A DNA stretch of 64,000 nt from Myxococcus stipitatus (GTDB taxonomy: Bacteria; Myxococcota; Myxococcia; Myxococcales; Myxococcaceae), in the NCBI RefSeq assembly GCF_038561935.1, contig NZ_CP102770.1, positions 7,936,001 to 8,000,000 on the forward strand, given 5' to 3'. Shown piece by piece: positions 45,173-53,554 of this stretch (its first letter is position 1; the number at the start of each line of letters is the position of its first letter). The position numbers and the translations under genes were made by a program. The notes under the pieces are model-generated. The model did no database searches. It had not been told where the DNA came from and worked only from the letters and a program-made list of their open reading frames with translations.

Positions 45173-45775
45173 TCAGGCTGGCTCGATGCGGAACAGGGCC
45201 TGGCCAAACTCCACCGGCCGGCCGTTCTCCACGAGGATTTCGGCCACGCGGCCGGAGACCTCGGACTCGATTTCGTTCATCAGCTTCATCGCTTCGATGA
45301 TGCAGAGAACCTGGCCCTTCTTCACCACGGAGCCCACGTCCACGAAGGCGGGCTGGTCCGGCGCCGGCGTCCGGTAGAACGTGCCGACGAAGGGGCTGGA
45401 CACCACGTGGCCAGGCTTCTCGGCGGCCTTCTCGGCCACGGGAGCCGAAGCCGCCGAGGGCGCCGTCGGCGCGGCCACGGGAGCGGCGCGCGGCGCGACG
45501 GGCGCCGCGTACTCCACGGCGGCCGCCACCGGAACGGCCGAGGGGGCCGCATGGTGGACGATGGTGGTCTCGGGGGCGTGGCCACGGCGGATGAAGAGCT
45601 TCTCCTCACCGCGCTTCCACACCAGCCTCGTCACGTCCGAGGCCTCCAGGATGTTGACGATTTCCCGCAGGGCCTCCACGTCCAGGGAGGTGTTGCCCGC
45701 GTCCCGAGCGCTCGCCGCCGGAGCGGGCGCGCTGGCGGGCGCGGACGCCCGGGTCGACTTGCGCTTGGTTGCCAT
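45173..45775 (-). CDS. accB: Biotin carboxyl carrier protein of acetyl-CoA carboxylase
   Basis: A 200-residue carrier. A Ser/Ala-rich N-terminus leads to the conserved [20 protein letters not shown], then [14 protein letters not shown] and a long Ala/Pro linker. The C-terminal biotinyl domain contains [20 protein letters not shown] and the biotinylated Lys in [14 protein letters not shown]. It shuttles carboxybiotin between AccC and the carboxyltransferase subunits. The ATG at 45775 (MATKRKST) is preferred over an in-frame start 33 codons upstream. Sits between efp (31 bases) and accC (67 bases). Confidence 0.95.
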   Translation of the reverse strand: MATKRKSTRASAPASAPAPAASARDAGNTSLDVEALREIVNILEASDVTRLVWKRGEEKLFIRRGHAPETTIVHHAAPSAVPVAAAVEYAAPVAPRAAPVAAPTAPSAASAPVAEKAAEKPGHVVSSPFVGTFYRTPAPDQPAFVDVGSVVKKGQVLCIIEAMKLMNEIESEVSGRVAEILVENGRPVEFGQALFRIEPA

Positions 45776-45806
45776 TCTCGCGTCCCCTCCGTCGGAGTCG
45801 TTGCGA

Positions 45807-46388
45807 CTAACCGCCCACGGCCACGCGGGTGAGGTACTTGCCACCGTCGCGCGTGTCGATCTTGAGGACATCACCCTCGTTGATGAAGAGGGGGACGTTG
45901 ACCACGAACCCGGTCTCCAGGGTCGCGGGCTTCAGGGCACCGGACACGGTGTCGCCACGAACGCCCGGGTCGCACTTGGTGACCTTGAGGTCCACCGAGT
46001 TGGGCAGCGACACGCCGATGGCCTTCCCGTTGAAGAACATGATGTCGACGTTGACGTTCTCCTTCAGGAAGTTCTTCGCATCGCCCAGGACCTCTCCGCT
46101 GAGGAAGGTCTGGTCGTAGGTGCGAGTATCCATGAAGTAGTAGTCGCCACCCTGCTCGTACAGGTACTGCATGCCCTTATCTTCGATGTCCGGCTTGCCC
46201 ACCTTGTCACCCGACTTCATCGTCGGCTGAAGGACGCGGCCCGAGATCAGGCTGCGAATCTTGGTGCGGGTGAACGAAGATCCCTTGCCCGGCTTCACAT
46301 GCTGGAAATACTCGATGACGAACGGCTCGCCGTCGATCTCGATCTTCATACCATTGTGAAACTCGGACGTATCGATGACACCGGCCAT
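45807..46388 (-). CDS. efp: Translation elongation factor P
   Basis: A 193-residue factor that relieves ribosome stalling at proline runs. [20 protein letters not shown] opens the protein; the loop [14 protein letters not shown] carries the Lys (K35) in the PGKG tip that is lysinylated in many bacteria; the OB domains follow ([33 protein letters not shown]-like). The ATG at 46388 has AAGGAG nine bases upstream, favouring it over a start eight codons earlier. The efp-accB-accC order is common in bacteria. Many envelope proteins in this window are Pro-rich, so the factor probably matters for their expression. Confidence 0.96.
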   Translation of the reverse strand: MAGVIDTSEFHNGMKIEIDGEPFVIEYFQHVKPGKGSSFTRTKIRSLISGRVLQPTMKSGDKVGKPDIEDKGMQYLYEQGGDYYFMDTRTYDQTFLSGEVLGDAKNFLKENVNVDIMFFNGKAIGVSLPNSVDLKVTKCDPGVRGDTVSGALKPATLETGFVVNVPLFINEGDVLKIDTRDGGKYLTRVAVGG

Positions 46389-46522
46389 GGGGACCGACTC
46401 CTTCAGACTCAAAACTGCGGAAGCTTGAAAAGTCGGGGGTGTCTAGCCCATGCCCCCTCCCATGGGAAGGGGAAACCTGCGGAGCGCCGCGTCGTCTGGA
46501 CGACTGCCGTACAACGCGGCGT

Positions 46523-46885
46523 CTAGAGCTCCGCGCGGACCTTGGGGGCCGTCACGCGCAGCACATACCTGCCCTTGCCGTAGTTGCCATCCGCACGCAG
46601 CGCGAGCACCAGGAAGTACTCGGGGGACACCAGCCGCATGAGGGTCAGCACCTTGTCGCTGTTGACGCTGACCTCACTGACGGCGCCCGTCTTGAGCGAT
46701 TCGGCGGCATGGCGCAGCTGCGTGAGCAGGTTGGCGTACTCCACCCACGCGCCACTCAGGTCCAGCTCGCCTGCTTCCTCGCGTTGGAAGGTGTCGACGG
46801 AGATGCCGTCGAAGCCCATCACGCTGCAGGCAAGGGCCCCATCCACTTGGTTGACGACTGACTCGAGGTGCGTGCGAAAGGACAT
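46523..46885 (-). CDS. Roadblock/LC7-domain protein
   Basis: A 120-residue protein made up of one Roadblock/LC7 domain: an N-terminal helix (FRTHLESVVNQVDGALACSV), strands MGFDGISVDTF, a central helix with WVEYANLLTQLRHAAESLK and C-terminal strands KVLTLMRLVSPEYFLVLALR. MglB, a member of this fold, is the GTPase-activating partner of the polarity switch MglA in myxobacteria; this copy is shorter than MglB and no MglA-like GTPase gene adjoins it. It lies between a lipoprotein gene and efp, 3' of pilQ. Cytoplasmic; probably a dimer that binds a small GTPase, by family rule. The gap before efp holds paired CGCCGCGT/ACGCGGCG arms near 46485-46521 that might terminate the pil transcript. Confidence 0.83.
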   Translation of the reverse strand: MSFRTHLESVVNQVDGALACSVMGFDGISVDTFQREEAGELDLSGAWVEYANLLTQLRHAAESLKTGAVSEVSVNSDKVLTLMRLVSPEYFLVLALRADGNYGKGRYVLRVTAPKVRAEL

Positions 46886-46927
46886 GGTCTCTGGCTCAAG
46901 GCACCTGGGGACAGGCGCCGCTCGCGA

Positions 46928-47554
46928 CTAGTTGCACGCCGGCAGGACACCGTTCTGGCCACGCTGGTCGCAGGCTTCGGTCGGGGGTTCGACCGTCTTG
47001 TCAGGAGGACACGAGAACGGGACGTTTCCAACCTGCACCGAATACGTGATTTCGTTCGTCTCCATCTTCGTGCCGTCCAACATCTTGCCACGCACCTTCA
47101 GCGTGACCAGCGCATCAACGATGTTCGCCCCTTGGGTCGCGGTGTGCAGCGCCTGCAGTGCATCGGTCGTGAAGAGGCTCAGGAGCATGACGCCGTTCCC
47201 CTCCCCTCTGAAGGAACCATAGATGGGAACTGTTGCACTGGGGATGTTGAGTTCCGGCTGCGTGCGATAGCTGAGATCGAGCTCGGTGACGTAGATGGCG
47301 TTGCCATCGGGGTCCGTCAGAGGCTCCCCCCCCACGGCGATGGTCGCCGTGCGCACGTTCGAGGTCATGATGAGCCCCAGCCTGTAGTTGGAGGCCAAGG
47401 CCAGATTGAGCGAGCCGTTCAACAGTTGCCGGTCGTCCGGGACGGTGCAGCTTGGCTCGGGCGGACTGGACTGGAGAATCTGGAGCTTCGGATAGTCGTC
47501 GACGCAGGACACCGAACTGAGCGCCAACAACGCGATGAGATAGATGGGCTTCAT
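46928..47554 (-). CDS. Hypothetical lipoprotein downstream of pilQ
   Basis: From MKPIYLIALLALSSVSC the product is 208 residues with lipobox SVSC (Cys 17). The mature part is beta-rich (NLALASNYRLGLIMTSNV, TATIAVGGEPLTDPDG, ITYSVQVGNVPFSCPP) and ends with Cys-containing ACDQRGQNGVLPACN. The ATG was chosen since AGGAGT lies 10 bases upstream; a GTG four codons earlier falls inside that site. The start is 36 bases after the pilQ stop, so co-expression with the secretin is likely. A role near the outer-membrane pore (pilotin-like) is possible but unproven. Confidence 0.75.
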   Translation of the reverse strand: MKPIYLIALLALSSVSCVDDYPKLQILQSSPPEPSCTVPDDRQLLNGSLNLALASNYRLGLIMTSNVRTATIAVGGEPLTDPDGNAIYVTELDLSYRTQPELNIPSATVPIYGSFRGEGNGVMLLSLFTTDALQALHTATQGANIVDALVTLKVRGKMLDGTKMETNEITYSVQVGNVPFSCPPDKTVEPPTEACDQRGQNGVLPACN

Positions 47555-47590
47555 GAGCGAACGCACTCCTACGAGAAGAGGCGCGATGCC

Positions 47591-50302
47591 TTAGAGGCTC
47601 TGCGCGATGGTCTGCCGGTTGAGAATGCGGGGCGTGATGAAGATGAGCAGTTCCTGTCGGTCATCCGACTCCACGGTCTGCTTGAACAGCAGCCCCAGCA
47701 CCGGAATCTTCGACAAGAAAGGCACCGAGTTGACTCGGGAGGACCCGCGGCGAACGTAGATACCGCCGATGACCGTGGTGTCTCCATCCTTGACCAGCAC
47801 CTGGGTGTTCGCCTCCTTGCGCTGGATGGCCGGCTGACCATTCGAGCCCGTGCTGGACGCGTCAGGCTGGTTGTTGGAGGCCGTGATGGCCATCAGCACA
47901 CTGCCGTCCTGGGTGATGTGCGGCGTCACTTCCAGCGACAGGCGGGCTTCGACGAAGGTCGTGTTCACACCACCCGCGGAGACCTGACTGAACGGGATGG
48001 AGAGCCCCTGGCTGATGCGCGCGGTATTGTTGTCCAGCGTCGTCACACGCGGGGCGGAGATGGTCTTGACGCTGCCTTCCTGTTCCATCGCGGAGAGACG
48101 CAGGTTGAGCTGCAGTGCACCTCCCGCGGAACCAAAGGTGAAGCCCAACGCACCACCGAGGCCCGCCGTACCACCCGCCGAAGGCAGGTTCACCGCGAAG
48201 TTCGGCACACCCGGGAGACCCGCGGCGGTACCCGCCGCACCACCCGTGATAGCGACGTTGTTGGGGAAGATGAGGCCCGTCGGGTTGCCCGAGGCCTGGG
48301 AGAGACGCGCCTGCCCGCCCCACTGCACACCAAGGTCACGCGTGAAGTTGGTGCTCGCCTCGACGATGCGGCTCTCGATGAGCACCTGCGGCGTCTGCGT
48401 GTCCAGGCTCCGAACCAGCGCGCGCGCCTTCTCCGTGTTGGCCCGCACATCCTTGACGATGAGCACGTTGGTGCGCGTATCCACGGTCACGGAGCCACGC
48501 TCGCTCAGCACGTCCTTCACCCGCGCCGACATGTCGCCAGCAACCGCGTAGTTCACCGGGATGAGGTTGACCATCAAGTCCTCCTGCTGCTGGAGGGACT
48601 TCTTGCGCTCCTGGCGCAGACGGGCCTCTTCTTCCAGGGTCTTCAGCGGAGCGATGCGGATGATGTTGCCAAACTCCTCCTTGCCCAGCTGCTTCGTACG
48701 CAGGATGAGGTCCAGCGCCTGGTCCCAGGGGACGTTGCGCAGACGGATGGTGACTCGGCCGCTCACGTCGTCGGCGACGACCACGTTCTTCTTGGAGATC
48801 TCCGCGATGACCCGCAGGAGGTTCTGGATGTCGATGTCCTTGAACTCGAAGGAGACGCGCTTGCCACGGTAGCGAGCCTGCTGCGGCGCACCCTCGGCGG
48901 CGTAGGCGGGCGCCTCGGCGGTGAAGCCGGCGGTGCGCTGGGCCACGGCCACCTCATCCGTCTTCACACCCTTCACATCCAGCCGCCACGACAGCGTGCC
49001 GCCGTTCTGGGTGACCTTCTCGTCGATGGCGCCATCCGCGGCGACGACCACGCGAACCTTGCGGCTCTCGCCCGGGACACTGAAGGCGCTGATCATCTTC
49101 ACCGGCGTCTCGAGGGCGCTGGTGTCCAGGCTGCGCTCCAGCTTCTTGGGCAGCCGGGCGTTGTCCAGCGTCAGCACCGCGCTGCGGGGGTCGGGCCGGT
49201 CCACCTTCCACGCGGCCGTACCCGTCAGCTTCAGCACCACGCGACCACCCGCCCCACCCTCCTGGAAGGACAGGTCCTTGACCTCCACCACGGACGCGGT
49301 GACGGGAGCCTGGGCCTCGACGGGCTCAGGCGCGGCGCGCATGGGTTCGACCTCGGCCACGGACGCGACGGCCTCTTGCGGCGCGGGCGACGGCGCGGCC
49401 TTGCGAGCCACCGCGCTCCCCAACACCACTTCCAGGCCCTTGTCCGCGCGATCCACGCGGTAAGCCGGCATCTTGCCGCGCACATCCAGCACCAGCCGGA
49501 CCTTGTCTGAGTGGGCGCCCACTCGCACTTCGCGCAGCGTCGCGCCGTTCACGCGAGGCGCACGGGCCGCCAGGCCCACGCCGTAGAGGTCCACCGCAAG
49601 GCGCGGCGGGTCCGCCAGCTCCAGCACCTCGTAGCGGGCGATGTCGCCGTCCGCGCGGATGCGCAGCGTGTCGTCGGCGTAGGCCAGCTGGGTGATGCGC
49701 TGGGCAGGGTTGGCCACCTCACGCTCGTCGGCCTCGGCCGCGACCACGTTCTCCGGCATGACCGGCTTCGTGGAGGGCTCAGCGGCCTTCACCTGCGGCA
49801 CGGCCTCCGCCACCACGGCGGCGGGCTTGCCGACGGAGGGAGCCGCAAGGGCCGTGGCGACCGGCGCCGGGGAAGGCTCGGCCAGCTTGGCCTCGGCGCC
49901 ATCCACGGAGATCACCACGCGATTGCCGTCGGCCCGAACGTCGTACTGGGACGCCTTGTCGAGCGCCAGCAGGACCCGGCCCACGCTCGCGCGTTCGTCC
50001 GAGAACTGCGACGCCACGACTCCGGCGACGGGACCCGAGCCGTCGTGATGCCCCTTGATACCCGTCGCATCCGCCGACGAGAGGTCCACCACCAATCGCT
50101 CCGGGCTGCTCAGCCGGAACACGGTGAAGGTAGGAGGCCGGGTTCCGGTCACCACCACCTGGGCACCGGAGCCCGTACGGGACACCGCGACATCCCGCAA
50201 CGTATTCAGTTCAGCGCCAGACACCTCGGCGCCCGCAAGGACGGCCACGAATACGGCCGCCAACATCCACTTGCCCCTCGTCACAGCGCTCCTCTCGAGC
50301 AT
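47591..50302 (-). CDS. pilQ: Type IV pilus secretin PilQ
   Basis: A 903-residue outer-membrane secretin through which the pilus passes. A signal peptide (ending VSGAEL) is followed by three AMIN domains that bind peptidoglycan (around AELNTLRDVAVSRTGSGAQV, ITQLAYADDTLRIRADGDIA and VVEVKDLSFQEGGAGGRVVL). Next are the N0 domain (RVSFEFKDIDIQNLLRVIAE, NVPWDQALDLILRTK) and the N1 domain (NYAVAGDMSARVKDVLSERG). The secretin core has VLIESRIVEASTNFTRDLGV and the C-terminal VPFLSKIPVLGLLFKQT with LLIFITPRIL. Three AMIN domains fit the myxobacterial form. The ATG at 50302 has AGGGG upstream; a GTG at 50317 is also possible. Fifth gene of pilMNOPQ. Confidence 0.96.
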   Translation of the reverse strand: MLERSAVTRGKWMLAAVFVAVLAGAEVSGAELNTLRDVAVSRTGSGAQVVVTGTRPPTFTVFRLSSPERLVVDLSSADATGIKGHHDGSGPVAGVVASQFSDERASVGRVLLALDKASQYDVRADGNRVVISVDGAEAKLAEPSPAPVATALAAPSVGKPAAVVAEAVPQVKAAEPSTKPVMPENVVAAEADEREVANPAQRITQLAYADDTLRIRADGDIARYEVLELADPPRLAVDLYGVGLAARAPRVNGATLREVRVGAHSDKVRLVLDVRGKMPAYRVDRADKGLEVVLGSAVARKAAPSPAPQEAVASVAEVEPMRAAPEPVEAQAPVTASVVEVKDLSFQEGGAGGRVVLKLTGTAAWKVDRPDPRSAVLTLDNARLPKKLERSLDTSALETPVKMISAFSVPGESRKVRVVVAADGAIDEKVTQNGGTLSWRLDVKGVKTDEVAVAQRTAGFTAEAPAYAAEGAPQQARYRGKRVSFEFKDIDIQNLLRVIAEISKKNVVVADDVSGRVTIRLRNVPWDQALDLILRTKQLGKEEFGNIIRIAPLKTLEEEARLRQERKKSLQQQEDLMVNLIPVNYAVAGDMSARVKDVLSERGSVTVDTRTNVLIVKDVRANTEKARALVRSLDTQTPQVLIESRIVEASTNFTRDLGVQWGGQARLSQASGNPTGLIFPNNVAITGGAAGTAAGLPGVPNFAVNLPSAGGTAGLGGALGFTFGSAGGALQLNLRLSAMEQEGSVKTISAPRVTTLDNNTARISQGLSIPFSQVSAGGVNTTFVEARLSLEVTPHITQDGSVLMAITASNNQPDASSTGSNGQPAIQRKEANTQVLVKDGDTTVIGGIYVRRGSSRVNSVPFLSKIPVLGLLFKQTVESDDRQELLIFITPRILNRQTIAQSL

Positions 50303-50359
50303 GCGTCCCCTCACCACAGTTGGAAGCGGGCTGCCGCCCGCGGGCGCGCCTAAGGGGCG

Positions 50360-50920
50360 CTACTCCCCGAAGTTTTTGCCGGTCATCAGATTGTAGCTAG
50401 GGTCCAGCTTGTCATCCGGCTTGAGCTGCAAGGTCACCGGGTTCTTGATGATCTCTCCGTTGCCCGAAAACACCTCGGTCACCGTCATCGAGTCGCGGAG
50501 AATCTGCGTGACCTTGCCACCCTGGCGCCCCACGCGGGTGTTGCGGCGCACGATGTGGCCTCGACCCTGCGGGTCTTCGACCATGGCAAGTGGATTGGCG
50601 TCCCCCGTGACGACCGCAACCAGCTTGAGCTGGTCGAGGTCGAACGCGCACAGGGGCTCGGTGCAAGTCGTCACCGGATTGGGCTGACCCGACTGATTCA
50701 GCTCCTCGAGCGGGCTCCGGAACGGGTCACGCTTGCCCACCGGATTGTACGAATAGACGTAGGCCGGAGCAGCCATGGCCTCGACGGCCGCCGCGGTCTC
50801 CGCAGGCGCAGCGGGAGCAGGCGCCGGCGCCGCGCGAGCAGGCGGAGCGGGAGGCGGCTCTTTCTCGCATGCAGCGAGCGTCAGCGCGAGCGCGGCAGTC
50901 GTCATTGTGGCCTTGAACAT
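50360..50920 (-). CDS. pilP: Type IV pilus alignment lipoprotein PilP
   Basis: A 186-residue inner-membrane lipoprotein with lipobox LAAC, a Pro/Ala-rich linker and the HR domain: YNPVGKRDPFRSPLEELN, LCAFDLDQLKLVAVVTGDAN, MVEDPQGRGHIVRRNTRVGR, KVTQILRDSMTVTEVF. It links PilN/PilO in the inner membrane to PilQ. Two ATGs are six bases apart; the second (50920) has GAGG at proper spacing. Small gaps (57 and 49 bases) separate it from pilQ and pilO. Confidence 0.94.
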   Translation of the reverse strand: MFKATMTTAALALTLAACEKEPPPAPPARAAPAPAPAAPAETAAAVEAMAAPAYVYSYNPVGKRDPFRSPLEELNQSGQPNPVTTCTEPLCAFDLDQLKLVAVVTGDANPLAMVEDPQGRGHIVRRNTRVGRQGGKVTQILRDSMTVTEVFSGNGEIIKNPVTLQLKPDDKLDPSYNLMTGKNFGE

Positions 50921-50969
50921 CTTCATCCTCAATCCCCTTGTCGCCCTACTTTCCGGACGGATCAAGTTT

Positions 50970-51551
50970 CTATTTCTTGGTCTCGACGAACCGGAAAGTC
51001 GTCGCCAGGAAGCTGCTCTGCAGGACGACCTTCTCGTTCTTGAGAGTCGGCTGTCCCAGGTTGATGTTGTTGACGTTCACGATGCGGCGCATGTTCGCCA
51101 TCTCCTGCAGGAACATGGCGATCTCGTGATAGTTGCCCCTGACCGTCATGCGGATGGGGATGCGCGCGAAGAACTCGCCGCCTCCGACGTACTCACGATC
51201 CGGTTGGACGAGGGCAATCTCGAGGCCGCTCTTCTTGCCGATGTCGTTGATCTGCGCGAGCAGCTCCTCGACGTCCTTTCGCTCCGGCAGCTCCGTGAGG
51301 GCCTCGGCGAGCTTCTGCTCCAGCACGTCCATCTCGCGCCGCCGCTCGTTGAGGTTCTGCGCGATGGCGCTCTTCTCCGCGAGGTCCAGGTCCAGCTTGC
51401 GCCGCTGGCCGACCTGGATGCGAATCCGGTCCTCCGTCGGCTGAATGAAGAAGAAGAAGTTGGCGGCGGTCATCAGGGCGATGAGCACGGCCAGACCACC
51501 GAACTTGGCGCCCGGGGAGGCCTTGGCGAATTGATCCAGGTACTTGTCCAT
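50970..51551 (-). CDS. pilO: Type IV pilus alignment protein PilO
   Basis: A 193-residue bitopic protein: MDKYLDQFAKASPGAKFGGL, then a membrane helix rich in Phe (LIALMTAANFFFFIQPTE), a coiled coil (RIRIQVGQRRKLDLDLAEKS, RRREMDVLEQKLAEALTELP) and a ferredoxin-like periplasmic domain (DIGKKSGLEIALVQPDREYV ... IRMTVRGNYHEIAMFLQEMA). It pairs with PilN in the alignment ring between motor and secretin. Twelve bases separate it from pilN. Confidence 0.95.
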   Translation of the reverse strand: MDKYLDQFAKASPGAKFGGLAVLIALMTAANFFFFIQPTEDRIRIQVGQRRKLDLDLAEKSAIAQNLNERRREMDVLEQKLAEALTELPERKDVEELLAQINDIGKKSGLEIALVQPDREYVGGGEFFARIPIRMTVRGNYHEIAMFLQEMANMRRIVNVNNINLGQPTLKNEKVVLQSSFLATTFRFVETKK

Positions 51552-51563
51552 GGCGAGCCTCGG

Positions 51564-52247
51564 TCAGATGGCGTAGTTCGCTTTGAGGGTGATCTTGAAG
51601 TCGACCAGCGATGGGGCACTCGTCGGTCCGCTCGAGGACTTCGTCTGGACCGCGCTGGTCAGGTCGATGTTGGTGAAGAACGGAGTGATTTCCCCGCTCG
51701 GGAACTCCTCGACCGTGGCCTCCGCCGTCAACATCTCCACACGGGACGTCTTCGACTCACGGCGATGATCCACCAGGCGGCCCATGCCCTTGGGGGTCCA
51801 CACCACACCGTTCAAAGCGCGCATGAACTCCGCGACCTCATCGTGGCTGACCGCCGAACCATCGATGGACACCGCGTTGCTGGACTCGACGAAGGTCTTC
51901 ACCCAGACCTTCTTCGGGGTGGCGGAGGCCAGCGCGTCCATCATGCGAACCGGACCATTGCGCCCCTTGCGAAGCGCATCGAGCACGGCGAGCTTCTTCT
52001 CGACCTCGGTCTTGCGGGCGTTGATGTTCTTCACCTCGCCAATGACCTTTTCCAACTCGGCGATCTTCGCCTGCGTCTGGGCGATGGCCTGCGCGTTGCG
52101 CTGACGCTCGGATTCCCGGTCGTCGTACCAGACGTAGTTGCCCACGGCGGCGCCCAGGAACAGCACGCCGAAGAGGACGAGAGTCGTCTGACCCTTCTTC
52201 TTGGTCTGCGTCTTCCGGACAGGAAGCAGGTTGATGCGAATCATCAT
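51564..52247 (-). CDS. pilN: Type IV pilus alignment protein PilN
   Basis: A 227-residue bitopic protein beginning (M)MIRINLLPVRKTQTKKKG. INLLP is the conserved cytoplasmic tip that docks into PilM. A membrane helix (LVLFGVLFLGAAVGNYVWY), a coiled coil (QAIAQTQAKIAELEKVIGEV) and a periplasmic domain (PKKVWVKTFVESSNAVSIDG ... FMRALNGVVWTPKGMGRLVD) follow. Two adjacent ATGs exist (52247 and 52244); GGAG lies nine bases before the first. Between pilM and pilO. Confidence 0.95.
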   Translation of the reverse strand: MMIRINLLPVRKTQTKKKGQTTLVLFGVLFLGAAVGNYVWYDDRESERQRNAQAIAQTQAKIAELEKVIGEVKNINARKTEVEKKLAVLDALRKGRNGPVRMMDALASATPKKVWVKTFVESSNAVSIDGSAVSHDEVAEFMRALNGVVWTPKGMGRLVDHRRESKTSRVEMLTAEATVEEFPSGEITPFFTNIDLTSAVQTKSSSGPTSAPSLVDFKITLKANYAI

Positions 52248-52275
52248 GTGCGTCGTCTCCAAGAAGTGGACGGTC

Positions 52276-53358
52276 TCAGGCCAGCTTGTCGCCCGGACGC
52301 CTCAGCGCCAATCCCACGGCCACCGCGGCCATGGGCGCCACGTCCATGATGAACGCGGGGTCGAACTTGCGGTTGTCCACGTCGATCTTGCGGAACGGAT
52401 TGAGGATCTCGACCGGCACGCCGGTGCGCGCCTCAATGGTCTTGAACAGGGCGGGAATCTTCGCCGTGCCACCGGACAGGTAGACCTTGGTGAAGTTCGA
52501 GTCCGCCGCCGTGCCGGCGTAGAAGTCCAAGGAGCGCTGGATTTCGCCGGCCACCTGCTCGGCGACGCTGGAGAGCACGCGCTCGACCTCCTGAGGAACG
52601 ACGGCGTCCGCGTCCGCACGGTTGCCGCCGATCTTCAGCGCCTCCGCCTCCTCGTAGGAGACGTTGAGCTGCTTCTGGATCTCTTCGGTGAACTGGTTGC
52701 CACCGATGGTGACATCACGGGTGAAGACCGTCACGCCGTTGGCGATGATGTTGATGTTCACCACCGATGCGCCCGCGTTGATGAGGACGACGGTCTCCTT
52801 CTCCGGCAGGTCGTAGTTGACGGAGAACATGTTCTGGACGGCGAAGGCGTCCACGTCCACCACCACCGGCGCGAGGCCCGCCTCGGAGACCACTGTGGTG
52901 TAGTCGTTGATCATGTCCTTTTTGGCCGCGACCAGCAGCACATCCATCTGACCGGTGGCGTCGTTGCCGCCCCCGTCGAGGATCTGCGTGTCGATGTTCA
53001 CGTCCTTCACGTCGAAGGGGATGTACTGCTCGGCCTCCCACTGGATGCTCTCCTCGAGTTCCTCCTGGGACATGCGCGGCATCTGAATCTTCTTGATGAT
53101 GACCGAGTGGCCGGACACGCCGATGGCGACGTCCTTGCCCTTCACCTTCAGCTCGGACATCAGCTCCTGGACGGCCTGGACGATGGCCGTGGAGTTCATC
53201 AAGGCGCCGTCGACAATGGCCTCCGGAGGCAGCGGCTTCATGCCGAAGCTCTGCAGCGCGAAGCCCACTTCGCCACGCTTGCGCTGCTCCTTGAGCAGGA
53301 TCATCTTGATGGAGGTCGATCCGATGTCCAGACCGAGTGCCAGTTTGCCCTTCGCCAT
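52276..53358 (-). CDS. pilM: Type IV pilus actin-like ATPase PilM
   Basis: A 360-residue cytoplasmic actin-fold protein that sits beneath the inner membrane and binds the PilN tip. MAKGKLALGLDIGSTSIKMI (phosphate-1 loop), SMAGSTI-type region AIGVSGHSVIIKKIQMPRM, ESIQWEAEQYIPFDVKDVNI, VVLINAGASVVNINI (phosphate-2) and VYLSGGTAKIPALFKTIEAR (adenosine motif) are intact. The ATG at 53358 has GGAG seven bases upstream; the longer in-frame extension is antisense noise. First gene of the pilMNOPQ run, 196 bases after the response-regulator gene. A promoter was not resolved here. Confidence 0.96.
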   Translation of the reverse strand: MAKGKLALGLDIGSTSIKMILLKEQRKRGEVGFALQSFGMKPLPPEAIVDGALMNSTAIVQAVQELMSELKVKGKDVAIGVSGHSVIIKKIQMPRMSQEELEESIQWEAEQYIPFDVKDVNIDTQILDGGGNDATGQMDVLLVAAKKDMINDYTTVVSEAGLAPVVVDVDAFAVQNMFSVNYDLPEKETVVLINAGASVVNINIIANGVTVFTRDVTIGGNQFTEEIQKQLNVSYEEAEALKIGGNRADADAVVPQEVERVLSSVAEQVAGEIQRSLDFYAGTAADSNFTKVYLSGGTAKIPALFKTIEARTGVPVEILNPFRKIDVDNRKFDPAFIMDVAPMAAVAVGLALRRPGDKLA

Positions 53359-53498
53359 GCTTGACTCCGTCGAGAGGCAGCCAGCGTAGCACTGGCCGTC
53401 AACCCCTCCTAAAAAGTGCCCGAAGCCCGCCTGCTCGCCGCCCGGTCGGGACCCCTGCGATATCTGCTGCGCCAGGCCCCCCACCACGGTCGCGGAGG

Positions 53499-53536
53499 CC
53501 CGATTTTCCGGCCCCGGACGCATTCCGTCAATCGGG
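53499..53536 (-). terminator. Possible hairpin between pilR-like gene and pilM
   Basis: CCCGATT (53499-53505) and AATCGGG (53530-53536) pair, with an inner GACGG/CCGTC-type arm, right after the stop of the response-regulator gene on the minus strand. It could separate the pilD-S-R transcript from pilMNOPQ. There is no clear U-run. The rest of the 196-base gap holds no gene. Confidence 0.32.
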
Positions 53537-53554
53537 GGCCCACAATCTTCCAGG

